Assembly: GCF_032104385.1 (NCBI RefSeq)
Contig: NZ_DAMCHJ010000012.1
Location: forward strand, 1 to 64,000
Source of the DNA: Tissierella sp032104385
Lineage (GTDB): Bacteria > Bacillota > Clostridia > Tissierellales > Tissierellaceae
Reading direction: 5' to 3'
DNA: 64,000 nt
The notes under the pieces were generated by a model, which saw nothing but the letters and a program-made list of their open reading frames with translations, was not told the origin of the DNA and ran no database searches. Shown piece after piece: positions 46,937 through 55,525 of the stretch (positions are counted from its first letter, which is position 1; the number at the start of each line of letters is the position of its first letter). A program made the translations under genes and the position numbers.

Positions 46937-46953
46937 TTTACCTACTCCCACTC
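46937..46953. repeat. attL, 17-bp direct repeat
   Basis: TTTACCTACTCCCACTC, identical to 60690-60706 at the guaA 3' end. It marks the left element-chromosome junction. Confidence 0.85.
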
Positions 46954-47087
46954 TTCATTTTATATTATTAGATATATGCTAAAGCTTTTAATTTAGTCAT
47001 TATTTAACAGTTCGTTCTCGTTCTGTTTGTATAATTTAACTATATTTGAAACTTATTTTACCCGTCCCAGTACCAGTTCCGGTTTAA

Positions 47088-48272
47088 TTACCAGGGGAAT
47101 GTTAGGAAAAATCTTATTATAAGTGCGAACAAAAATATAAAGAATACTAACATTTGAGGTTTACCTATTTCTGGTTTCTTTATTATTGCTTCAAATTTGC
47201 TACTACCCTCTAAATCTGTTTTAAATAATATTTTATCCTCATATATTTCCTTAATTACCTTGTATGTTTCTCCTAATGACTTAATTTCTAACCTATAAGC
47301 ATTAAAAATAAAAATTAAAGCAACAATAAACATTAACAAAACTATGCCTTTCTTAGCTCCGTCTGAAAATAAAAGATATGGGATTATATCTTCTCCTTTA
47401 TAGTTAACTATTATATTGAAAAGCTCCAATCCTAAATAACCTAGCCAAGCAAAAAATGTAAGATTTAGTGTCCTAAGAGAGGTGTTTTCATTCTTTGATA
47501 AAATTAGAAAATCATCTTTTAGTTGGTTTAATTGTTCAAAATATTCATTGGTTTTTTGGGAAACTATTCGTTTGTAAGCTAATTTACTATCCTCAAGCAC
47601 TCCTTTAACATCTTTAATGTCATTTTTATTAATTATCACTTGCCTGACAACTTGAAGTTTTACATTATATGATTCCTCATATTCTTCTTCATTAAATATC
47701 CAATCATAAATAGGATACAAATGTAATGGCTTAGAATCAATAATATTTAGTTTAACCTTGTAATTTTTATCTTCAATTCTAAATTCTGTTTCTACTTCTT
47801 CTGCGTTATAATTACTTGCAGTTGCAAGAGCAAAAAGAATCAATATATCTATAAATAGAGTGGATTTAAAATTGTTGTTATCGAGAGCCTCATTCAGTAC
47901 ATTTACAGAAATTGGAAAATTTCTAATATCAGCATCTATCTTGTTTTCTTTTATTATTTTTTCATAAACCTTCTTATCTTTCGCTGTAACTTCAATACCT
48001 CGAAAATCTTCAATGTTAGATATGTAAACTTGACTTAATTTATTATAATCCTTTTGTGAATATTTTGTAATTATCGTGGACAAATTTTTAGACTGATCAA
48101 TGAATTTATCTTCTAATATATAGTAAGACTCTTGATTTTCTAATGTGTATTCTGAACCGTCTTTCCGTAAAGGTATTTCTCTATTTTTTAAAATATGGAT
48201 TAATGAAGCATTCTCATCAATTTTAGAATCTATTTTTAGCGAAGTATTCTTCCAGGATAATAAATCATTCAC
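47088..48272 (-). CDS. membrane protein, partner of the NdpA-like protein
   Basis: Not recognised; 394 aa. The first 270 residues are cytoplasmic-looking and charged, with a weak hydrophobic stretch near 140-155. Two spans follow (about 285-302 and 314-337), and a last hydrophobic segment ends the protein (FFIFLFALIIRFFL). GTG start overlapping the upstream stop by 8 nt shows tight coupling. A large soluble domain plus C-terminal spans fits a membrane effector of a two-gene defence system (inference only). Confidence 0.65.
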   Translation of the reverse strand: MNDLLSWKNTSLKIDSKIDENASLIHILKNREIPLRKDGSEYTLENQESYYILEDKFIDQSKNLSTIITKYSQKDYNKLSQVYISNIEDFRGIEVTAKDKKVYEKIIKENKIDADIRNFPISVNVLNEALDNNNFKSTLFIDILILFALATASNYNAEEVETEFRIEDKNYKVKLNIIDSKPLHLYPIYDWIFNEEEYEESYNVKLQVVRQVIINKNDIKDVKGVLEDSKLAYKRIVSQKTNEYFEQLNQLKDDFLILSKNENTSLRTLNLTFFAWLGYLGLELFNIIVNYKGEDIIPYLLFSDGAKKGIVLLMFIVALIFIFNAYRLEIKSLGETYKVIKEIYEDKILFKTDLEGSSKFEAIIKKPEIGKPQMLVFFIFLFALIIRFFLTFPW

Positions 48273-49224
48273 CCCCTAGTTCCTCCTTTACTTTAGCTAA
48301 ATAGTCATCATCTATCATAATCGTAATTTTTTTATTTTTTTCATCAAAATTTAATTCATTATCTCTAAGACTCTCCAAGTAGTTTTTAGTTGTAATTGTT
48401 ATTTCATCGGAAGTTGAGATTATCCTCTTATATTTATTATTTAGTGCTTTCTCAGAAATATCAAAATCCGCATCTATACCTTCTGATTCAGCTGAGAATA
48501 GTTCATCTTCTTTTTGCAATTCAATTAATCCACTGCTATTCAACTCATTGAATAAATCAGATTTGTCAAATTTTTTATTATCAAACATATAGTATTCTGT
48601 AAACCTTTTTATTTCATCGTAATTTTCTTTTTTAATAATTTCTCGTTGAAAAAATCTATCTTCCGATATAAGATTTACTACCTCTTTTGTACTATCTTCA
48701 GATGTTCGTTTTCTTGTAAGTCCTAAAAATTTTTGATACCAATACTTAGCAGCAGTCCTATTTTTATCAATTATTTTAATATCACTATAATCCCCTTTAA
48801 AAGTACAAACTTTAAAATAATCTTTTTCCTTCCCTAATTCGCTCTTAATTTCATAGGTATCTTTATCAATCACTGTTAATTTTTCTAATTTCATGATAGT
48901 AATGAAATTATTATTAACTTTTATAAATAACAACCCTTCTCTTATAGTACTATTTCTTGTGTAATCTGCTTTACATTCTGCTTTTAACAAATCTTCTGCT
49001 ATTCTCTTATAATCAAATTCCACCTTATCTAATGACTCATTAAAATAATGAATTGGACTATCAAGGTAAGTTTCTGACTCTAAATCTAAAAAACAGTTTG
49101 TTATTAAATGGGTTTCTTCGCTTAATTCATCAAATATCTTTAATATATTTTTTTGCTGGTTACCGTCAATCGAATTTGATTTCACTTCTGTACTAATATC
49201 AAATACTTTTACAACCAGTGACAT
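48265..49224 (-). CDS. NdpA/YejK-like nucleoid-associated protein homologue
   Basis: A 319-residue protein whose layout matches the 37-kDa nucleoid-associated family (YejK/NdpA). These include a middle REGLLFIKVNNNFITIMKLE strand pair, DIKIIDKNRTAAKYWYQKFLG, a helical region, and a C-terminal TSDEITITTKNYLE followed by FDEKNKKITIMIDDD. Sequence similarity is remote, so the call is by layout. Such proteins bind DNA in the nucleoid. Placement between the specificity gene and a membrane-protein gene inside a mobile element suggests phage sensing (inference). Confidence 0.55.
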   Translation of the reverse strand: MSLVVKVFDISTEVKSNSIDGNQQKNILKIFDELSEETHLITNCFLDLESETYLDSPIHYFNESLDKVEFDYKRIAEDLLKAECKADYTRNSTIREGLLFIKVNNNFITIMKLEKLTVIDKDTYEIKSELGKEKDYFKVCTFKGDYSDIKIIDKNRTAAKYWYQKFLGLTRKRTSEDSTKEVVNLISEDRFFQREIIKKENYDEIKRFTEYYMFDNKKFDKSDLFNELNSSGLIELQKEDELFSAESEGIDADFDISEKALNNKYKRIISTSDEITITTKNYLESLRDNELNFDEKNKKITIMIDDDYLAKVKEELGGE

Positions 49225-49278
49225 AAATCCCTTCCTCCCTTAATTAGATTTTTATAGCCACTCACATCTTGATTCCAG

Positions 49279-49887
49279 TTATCGTACTAAAATCAAATCT
49301 TGACTTTCAATAAACTCACTATAATAATCTATTATTTGGTACATTGATTTTATCTTCTCAATTGCAATATATTTATTCATAAAATCATAATCAGGTTTAC
49401 CATCTTTAGCTGGTAACATAATTTTTTCTCTTTTTATTCTTCTATCGTTAATTTCTCTATTAAAAGAATATTTAGTTTCTAAGTTTCTAAGTTTCGTAGC
49501 TAAAAATAGATATATGTTTTCTGTAGCTTTATCTATCTTTAAAGCAGTTATATGGTCACTTCCTATAAATTCATACTTATGGTAAAAAGTAGAACCTACG
49601 GAACCACTATTAGCTATAGTTAAACAATCGTTAAAAACTCTAACTTTATCAGTATTGCCTATAAAATTATCTAGTCCATTATTAAGTCCTGTTGAAGAAA
49701 TATATGGAATATCCCCTTCAAACTGTTCTCTTTTTGTAAGTCGTCTTCCTCTCTGTATTAGATTAAATACATCATCAAGATAAAATTCTTTCCAATCTAT
49801 ACTTTCTAAATTAAATTCTAATCCCTTACAAATGGCTAACTTATATATATATATATATATAGTCAAGCACTTTAGAGGCTGTTTCAT
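49279..49887 (-). CDS. third target-recognition domain of the specificity gene, now out of frame
   Basis: Frame encoding a third TRD-like unit: IDWKEFYLDDVFNLIQRGRR, GDIPYISSTGLNNGLDNF, NSGSVGSTFY and the closing KIMLPAKDGKPDYDFMNKY, the same order as in the two TRDs of the adjacent specificity protein. The upstream ATG at 49887 lies within the other gene in another frame and is not a credible start. The frame joins the specificity gene through a TA repeat: 11 or 8 copies, instead of the present 10, give one protein of 558 or 556 residues. Confidence 0.8.
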   Translation of the reverse strand: MKQPLKCLTIYIYIYKLAICKGLEFNLESIDWKEFYLDDVFNLIQRGRRLTKREQFEGDIPYISSTGLNNGLDNFIGNTDKVRVFNDCLTIANSGSVGSTFYHKYEFIGSDHITALKIDKATENIYLFLATKLRNLETKYSFNREINDRRIKREKIMLPAKDGKPDYDFMNKYIAIEKIKSMYQIIDYYSEFIESQDLILVR

Positions 49888-50953
49888 GCTCTAAATTTTT
49901 AATAAAATCTGTCATGTATTTCCAGTTCGGATTACCATTTTCTTCTGATGGAAGAAGAATCTTTGCATTTTTTAGTCTATTTCCATTAAAATGTATTCCA
50001 TAAGAGGCTTTTACTTTTGACACCTTTTCTATAGCACTACATAAAAATTTACTATTATGATTATTTAAGTTATCATTATAAAGCAAATTTATTGAAGAGC
50101 CACTAAATCCTCTACCTACAAAGTCATAATCATGATAGAAAGTTGTCCCGCCTACAGGATCAACTGATATGGCACTTCTTTTACTTATATCTGATTCTAT
50201 AGCATTTACAAAGTTGGTAATTCCATTATTTTCTGAAGATGTAGTTACATAGGGAATATTGCCATTCTCATAATTATTGATTGGTTTGCCCTCTACTCTT
50301 TTTACATCAAAAATCTCATCAATTTGAAACAGATTCCATTCTACTTCTTTTAAATCTAATAATATACTAGCTTCATCAATAAGTTTTTGTTCATAATAAT
50401 CTATAACTTTTTCAGCTTGAGATTTTAATTCTTGCTTGGCATAATCCTCCATGAATCTCCAATTAGGCTCATTATTATCATTAATAGGGAGTAGGATTTT
50501 TGACCTTCTCATTCTTTTAGGACGCCATTTTTTACCATATTCATAAGATTTACCTGTTTTCTCTAGCATTACAATTAGAAAAAAGGCTATATACTTATTA
50601 AGTTCATAGTTTTTAAGATATACAGGAGTGATATCATGACTGCAAGTAAATAAATCCTCTTGATAAAATGCATGACCCACCGACCCGTTGTTTGTTATTG
50701 CTATACAATTTCCAGAAAACAATCTTTCATCAATATTGTTATTTGTTTTATTTCCAACCTTATCCCATGTTAGTATTGTATCTTTGGAATAAAATTCTGA
50801 TACACCGTTGTTATAAGCAGTGGCACTAAGGAATGGGATCTTGCCATTCTTTTCTGCGGGAGGCTTTTTATTATAATATCCATCTACTATTTCAAAAATA
50901 TCAATCATATTAAATTCTTTCCACCCAACGCTATTTAACTTTAACCTATTCAT
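49841..50953 (-). CDS. specificity subunit of a BcgI-like restriction-modification system, TA-repeat tract at 3' end
   Basis: DNA-recognition subunit (370 aa from the ATG at 50953, which overlaps the RM stop codon). It has two target-recognition units, each starting WKEF/WNLF...IFE/IFD, with NGxIPF/Y, NGSVG or VGG, and closing with the repeated KILLPxxxxxxPNWxxM segment, followed by long coiled helices. Size fits BcgI-B-like S subunits. The gene ends in a (TA)10 tract that encodes DYIYIYI-stop; a change of repeat number would fuse a third recognition unit. Confidence 0.85.
   Translation of the reverse strand: MNRLKLNSVGWKEFNMIDIFEIVDGYYNKKPPAEKNGKIPFLSATAYNNGVSEFYSKDTILTWDKVGNKTNNNIDERLFSGNCIAITNNGSVGHAFYQEDLFTCSHDITPVYLKNYELNKYIAFFLIVMLEKTGKSYEYGKKWRPKRMRRSKILLPINDNNEPNWRFMEDYAKQELKSQAEKVIDYYEQKLIDEASILLDLKEVEWNLFQIDEIFDVKRVEGKPINNYENGNIPYVTTSSENNGITNFVNAIESDISKRSAISVDPVGGTTFYHDYDFVGRGFSGSSINLLYNDNLNNHNSKFLCSAIEKVSKVKASYGIHFNGNRLKNAKILLPSEENGNPNWKYMTDFIKNLEHETASKVLDYIYIYI
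49842..49861. repeat. (TA)10 simple sequence repeat at the S-subunit domain junction
   Basis: Twenty bases of alternating TA placed exactly between the second and third recognition domains. With 10 copies the frame meets TAA; with 9 it stops after AGT; with 8 or 11 the frame reads on as YKLAICKGLEFN into the third domain. This is the layout of slipped-strand phase variation. Confidence 0.85.
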
Positions 50954-52922
50954 AACCTTCACCATCTTCAGCAGCATAAGGTTGATTAATATCTTGAATT
51001 ATATCTTTCTCAATTTGGTCCTCCAGTCCAAATAAATATCCTCTACCATGAGTAATCATATTTACTTCAAAGGTTAGATAATCAGCTATAGTATTTTTAA
51101 AATCTTCTTCTGATGGTATCTCATCATTAAAATAATAGAATGAGTGTAGCCATTCATCGTCTGCTTCTATAGTAGTCTCTACACAAAATTTAGTTTGAGA
51201 CTCTATTCTATTAAACCATACATCTAGTAGATGTTGCTTTTTATCCTTTGCTGAAGTAGTTTCTATTAGTCCAATATGCTTTGAAACTTTATAACCATCC
51301 TCTTCAAAGTTTATAAACTTACACAGTTTATCTTCTCTATGAGGTACTCCGGATGTAAAAATTGCTATACAGGGATTGACACCAACCCCATAAAAAGTAT
51401 CTTTGTTTAAGGTTATAACTCCTTCCAAAGTATGTTTTTTTAATATATTTTCTTTTATTTCTTTTTCCACTTTTGTTTTGCCTGTTACAGAAGATTGAGG
51501 GATAATTACTGCAGCTCTTCCTCCTTCTACAAGTGAGTCTAAAAGATGTTCAGTAAAAGCTATCTCATATAAATCTTTATTCCTGGAAGATCCCTGAGAA
51601 TATGGAGGGTTCATCATACCAACTGTACATTGTTTTAATTGAAGTTTATTAGGATTTTCTTTTAGAAAATCATGATTCTCTAGATTGCTTTTGCCGTCTC
51701 CACGGATAATCATATTAGTCGTCGCTATGGTGAACATGTATGATTGAATTTCATTTCCAAATAATCTATTCTTTCTGATATCTTCAATTTTTCTTTCATC
51801 ATCTGTCTGCTTTATCATATGATGCATGGCAGAAATCAAAAATCCTGCCGTACCACAACACGGGTCTAGTACACGGTCATTTGGCTTAATGTCTACCAAT
51901 TCACAAAATAAATCTGTGATGTGTCTTGGTGTTAAAACTATCCCCAATGTCTGTCCATCCCCGCCAGAATAGCTCATAAATTCCCCATAAAATCTGCCTA
52001 AATAATCTTCTGAACTTGATATTCTATTTATTGTTTTAAATATATTATTATTTATAAATTCTGTATAATGTTTTATTGGAGTTTTTCCAAGTGTTGAATC
52101 AATTTCATTTATTTTTGTTGTATCCTTTATTACTAAAAACTGACTCAAAAGTTTGTCCCTCTTAACTTCAGGTGATACATTTACCCTTTTTAAATGATCA
52201 TCTATAGCTTTATATATCTTATTACCATCTGTATTTATTTGATCTCCATTTAAAGTCTTTTCTACTGATATATTATTACGTTCGAATTCTCTTAGTGCTA
52301 AAAGTATTCCTGATACTATTAAAGGCTTATCTTTATCTTGTATTGACCCATAGTTTCTTAAATCTTCATGAAGTTCTGCAGCATCTTTAAGTATTTCTTT
52401 AGTTTCTTTTTCTTCACTAGTTGGCTCTTTTAAGACCTCTCTTAGATAATATTCTTCTATATTTTCTTCATTAAATAAAATGAAACTTTCTATCTCATCT
52501 AGTTCAGTATAATTTTCTCTTTCATCTATAAATAAAGGAGTTATCCTATGTCTTTTTTCATTTCCTGATACCCCAATCGCTATTATTTTTTTATAAGAAG
52601 TATTTTTTGCAAGATGTTTTCCATAAAATAATGCTCCATTAACTGCATAGTTAATGTTTGAATCTACTGTTTCACATATTAGATTTTTATCATTTCTTTT
52701 CTCGTGAAAATATGTAGTAGCCTTATTTTCTATTACGATTAAAAAGTCTTTTACTACTCCTACATATTCAGGAAATCCAACTTTCCCAGTACCTCTTTTA
52801 GATGATGTTTGTAATGCTTTATGTACTTCTTTTATATTAGAACCTTGGGCTGAAAGTTTTATATCTGCTTCCTTTAACAAATCATAAACCCAAAGATCTG
52901 TATTTGCTTCTAACTTTGCCAT
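50946..52922 (-). CDS. BcgI-like fused restriction endonuclease/adenine methyltransferase
   Basis: A 658-residue fusion. The N-terminal 130 residues look like a PD-(D/E)XK nuclease: PEY near 51-53 and VIENKA near 63-68 (E-x-K), followed by AIGVSG. A helical linker leads to a gamma-class N6-adenine methyltransferase with motif I LDPCCGTAGF (352-361) and motif IV NPPY (438-441). Size, order and the separate S gene match type IIB/IIG BcgI-like systems. No HsdR is present, consistent with the fused nuclease. Confidence 0.88.
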   Translation of the reverse strand: MAKLEANTDLWVYDLLKEADIKLSAQGSNIKEVHKALQTSSKRGTGKVGFPEYVGVVKDFLIVIENKATTYFHEKRNDKNLICETVDSNINYAVNGALFYGKHLAKNTSYKKIIAIGVSGNEKRHRITPLFIDERENYTELDEIESFILFNEENIEEYYLREVLKEPTSEEKETKEILKDAAELHEDLRNYGSIQDKDKPLIVSGILLALREFERNNISVEKTLNGDQINTDGNKIYKAIDDHLKRVNVSPEVKRDKLLSQFLVIKDTTKINEIDSTLGKTPIKHYTEFINNNIFKTINRISSSEDYLGRFYGEFMSYSGGDGQTLGIVLTPRHITDLFCELVDIKPNDRVLDPCCGTAGFLISAMHHMIKQTDDERKIEDIRKNRLFGNEIQSYMFTIATTNMIIRGDGKSNLENHDFLKENPNKLQLKQCTVGMMNPPYSQGSSRNKDLYEIAFTEHLLDSLVEGGRAAVIIPQSSVTGKTKVEKEIKENILKKHTLEGVITLNKDTFYGVGVNPCIAIFTSGVPHREDKLCKFINFEEDGYKVSKHIGLIETTSAKDKKQHLLDVWFNRIESQTKFCVETTIEADDEWLHSFYYFNDEIPSEEDFKNTIADYLTFEVNMITHGRGYLFGLEDQIEKDIIQDINQPYAAEDGEGYE

Positions 52923-53019
52923 TGCTTATACCTCTCTTTTTTTATTCTATACTTTAATTGAATTTCTGTCTTCTCTTCATTATTTCTTTAATATTACATC
53001 TTAAATATATTTAATTTAT

Positions 53020-53235
53020 CTATTTTACATATTCCATAATATCTTCTATATCACAGCCTAAAACATAGCAAATTTTTGCTATGGTAGCTAAATCTAATCT
53101 CTTAACTTTATTGTTGCAATATGAATTGAGCTGAGTTCTCTGTAAATTGGCTTCCTTTTCTAATTTGTTTTTACTTATGTTTTTCTCTTCTAAAACCTGA
53201 TCAATTTTAAAAATCACTCTTCCAAAATCTTGCAT
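53020..53235 (-). CDS. small XRE-family HTH regulator
   Basis: A 71-residue Cro/C1-type helix-turn-helix protein (ISKNKLEKEANLQRTQLNSYCNN, then the typical IAKICYVLGCDIEDIM). It lies 97 bp before the restriction-modification gene, where a controller (C) protein is usual. It has its own AAAGGAG site. Confidence 0.82.
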   Translation of the reverse strand: MQDFGRVIFKIDQVLEEKNISKNKLEKEANLQRTQLNSYCNNKVKRLDLATIAKICYVLGCDIEDIMEYVK

Positions 53236-53342
53236 CTTTTTATCTCCTTTTGATATTTAAAGATAAGTTTATTTCTCCCTATTTCAAAATCATTATTAAG
53301 ACAATTATATCAGACTTGGTTTCTTTTTACACCTGTAAGAAG

Positions 53343-53687
53343 TTATTTTATATATTTTCTTACCAAGATATTTTGTATATTCATTATCTCTTTCGATATA
53401 TTATCATTCTCTTTTTTTAAATCCTCAATATCTTCTCTGTAAATTATTCCTGTAGTATTTACTCTTTTCGCAATCTGATTAATGTTGCCAGAGTTCTTCC
53501 CTATAAGAGTTTGTAGTCTTCTAAAAACATTCATATCTATTACAAATATAGGCGCCTCCATAACGCATTTCCTTATAAAGTGTCCCATGGATTTTGACTT
53601 GCTAAGTTCAAGTTTTTTCTTGAAAATTTCTTTTTCTTCTTTAGTCAACTTGATTTCAATTCTTTCATTCCTATATCTATTAGTCAT
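53343..53687 (-). CDS. MobC-like relaxosome protein
   Basis: A 114-residue mobilisation accessory protein: N-terminal ribbon-helix-helix (RIEIKLTKEEKEIF), then SKSKSMGHFIRKC and the conserved LIGKNSGNINQIAKRVN segment of MobC. It would bind oriT and help a relaxase. No relaxase follows it; the place where one is expected holds the XRE and restriction genes. Confidence 0.82.
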   Translation of the reverse strand: MTNRYRNERIEIKLTKEEKEIFKKKLELSKSKSMGHFIRKCVMEAPIFVIDMNVFRRLQTLIGKNSGNINQIAKRVNTTGIIYREDIEDLKKENDNISKEIMNIQNILVRKYIK

Positions 53688-53715
53688 ATTCTTCTCCTTT
53701 ACTTTTATATTTTTA

Positions 53716-53845
53716 ACTAGGGTCTTAGGGGTTTCCCCTAAATCTTTCTGATAAGAACAAGTAGAAAATTGAGTAGAATAAAGCGAACCTTGAGGTCAGC
53801 TTTATTCTATTTTCTCGTAAGTGTCCGTACACTTACTGTGCTTGC
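53716..53845. other. candidate oriT upstream of the MobC-like gene
   Basis: Three inverted repeats lie in 130 bp: TTAGGGG-TTT-CCCCTAA (53726-53742), TAGAATAAAGC/GCTTTATTCTA (about 53774-53810, flanked by AGAAAA/TTTTCT), and GTAAGTGT-CCGT-ACACTTAC (53817-53836). The TAAGTG within the last recalls nick regions of MobP-type origins. Position next to mobC supports the call; no nick site can be proven. Confidence 0.5.
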
Positions 53846-54040
53846 TACTAAGGTTTTTAAATTTAAGCTAGAAATTCCCATTACTATACTTTTTTATGAA
53901 ATATGCACAGAAAGAAAGTGTAACTGTAACCTACTATTTCAAAAGTCCTCAAATAAGGCATTGATTCTTATCTTGATTCCTACAAGCCTTGATATTACTA
54001 GACTTCCATTTCTACCAGCCTGATTCTAAAGGTTTTGAAA

Positions 54041-54075
54041 ACTTGGTTACAAGTTACAAGGTTACAAAATTACAA
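54041..54075. repeat. iteron-like GTTACA repeats at the end of the helicase gene
   Basis: Four near-identical units, GGTTACA, AGTTACA, AGGTTACA, AAATTACA, run from 54044 to 54074, with inverted copies TGTAAC-TGTAACC near 53919-53931. They flank the replication helicase stop codon and could be initiator sites for element replication. Confidence 0.4.
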
Positions 54076-55525
54076 TTTTATTATCTTTTGCATTCTCTCC
54101 TGTGTCCATTTCTATTTGCTCTGGTTCTTGCCATTCTTTTGGTAAATCATTATTATTAACTTCCATAAAGTCATTTTCTTTCTTTTCTCCTCTTTCATAA
54201 TAAAGTTTTACTGGTATAGATATTCCACTAGGAGCAATACGTTTAGTTTTTGATGAACGAACTGCCTTCCACTCCGGAAAATAATTATCCATGATTTCAG
54301 AAAAAGATTTTGATTTAATCCCATAGCCTTGCATAGATAATTCCTTAAAGCAAGTTATATTTGGTTCTTGTGTTTTTGCTTTATACTCTTCTAAAAAATA
54401 CCTAATATCTTCAACATCTGGATTTAGATACTTAAACTTTTCTTGTTCTTGGTAGAGATCCTCAAGGAGGTTTTTTGGTATGGTCCAGGAATGTTTCTTC
54501 TCTTTATAAAGTTTATATCCATAGGCAAGGGCCTGGTTAAAATCTTCTCGAATAGAATCTAAATATTCTTTTTCTGATTCTTTACCTTGAAAATCCTTGT
54601 CGAGATAAATGGCCTTCTTCCTGTTTTCCTTGTGACATTCTATAGGTAAATACCTTCTCTCTCCTGTGTGGTCATTTAAAAAAGTTCTTTCATTTAATGT
54701 TCCAATTAAAATACAAGTCCTAGGAACATCGGTTGAAAATTTCTCATAAGGGATTCTTATCCTATCGCTTAATTTAGATAAAAATGATTTTGCTTCATTG
54801 GCAGACTTTGCATTTCTTAAGGCTACAAATTCTTCAATTTCTACTACTGTCTTGCCCATTAGGTTCATTACTGCATCTTTACCTTGAATATTTTCTATAG
54901 TGCAAAACCAATCATCTTTTATGGCCAAGTATCTAGCAAAGGTAGATTTTCCTATTCCCTGACCACCTACTAAAACCATCATTTCATCAAACTTAGATCC
55001 TGGTTCAAAGACTCTTTTAACTAAACCTAAAATCATATGCTCCATAATCCAGGCATTTAATTCTGTATCATCAGCTCCTAGATAAATTGGTAGGAGTTTA
55101 GCTATTGCATTTGTGCCTCCCTTCCAAGTTAAGCTTTTTAGATATTGTTTTGGTGGACTTATTTCATACTGATGGGCAACAAAGCGAACTGCATCCCACA
55201 TTTTATTGGCATTATAATTAAGTCCAAAATGCTTTTCTATTTCAAGTCCTAACCTGTTATTTAATGAATCATCCCATAGTCTTATTTGATTTGGCTTTAT
55301 GCCTTTTTCCCCTATAATCTTACCTTGAAATTTAATCTCATTGGTAAATTTATCATAGAAGATTTGTCCTTCATATATTTTCTTAGCCTTACAATATTTT
55401 TGGTTAAGGAGTACTGTGACAATATTTCCTGTAATTTGCTTTACATTACCTTTTACTGTCTTCTGTAAATCGATTAAAGAATAGGACTGGTCTATTTCAG
55501 AAAAAGCTAGTTTAAACTCTTTCAT
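54062..55525 (-). CDS. VapE-family replication helicase
   Basis: Virulence-associated-E-type SF3-like ATPase: Walker A GGQGIGKSTFAR near residue 190, then VEIEEFVALRNA (Walker B region), the sensor LIGTLNE, and RRYLPIEC after it. The ATG at 55525 is preferred over 55588 since a purine-rich AAGGACCAGGG lies upstream and the 14-nt overlap with the primase gene fits coupling. It would unwind the excised element for replication. Confidence 0.85.
   Translation of the reverse strand: MKEFKLAFSEIDQSYSLIDLQKTVKGNVKQITGNIVTVLLNQKYCKAKKIYEGQIFYDKFTNEIKFQGKIIGEKGIKPNQIRLWDDSLNNRLGLEIEKHFGLNYNANKMWDAVRFVAHQYEISPPKQYLKSLTWKGGTNAIAKLLPIYLGADDTELNAWIMEHMILGLVKRVFEPGSKFDEMMVLVGGQGIGKSTFARYLAIKDDWFCTIENIQGKDAVMNLMGKTVVEIEEFVALRNAKSANEAKSFLSKLSDRIRIPYEKFSTDVPRTCILIGTLNERTFLNDHTGERRYLPIECHKENRKKAIYLDKDFQGKESEKEYLDSIREDFNQALAYGYKLYKEKKHSWTIPKNLLEDLYQEQEKFKYLNPDVEDIRYFLEEYKAKTQEPNITCFKELSMQGYGIKSKSFSEIMDNYFPEWKAVRSSKTKRIAPSGISIPVKLYYERGEKKENDFMEVNNNDLPKEWQEPEQIEMDTGENAKDNKIVIL

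Noticed and set aside
47088..49224. Calling the pair Kiwa
   Set aside because: Gene order and the size of the membrane protein differ from KwaA/KwaB, and no DUF4868 motif could be recognised.
49842..49861. CRISPR or larger tandem repeat in the element
   Set aside because: Only a dinucleotide run is present; no spacer-repeat array was found anywhere in the window.
49841..49887. ATG at 49887 as start of the third recognition-domain gene
   Set aside because: It lies within the specificity gene in another frame, without a ribosome site; the real continuity is through the TA repeat.
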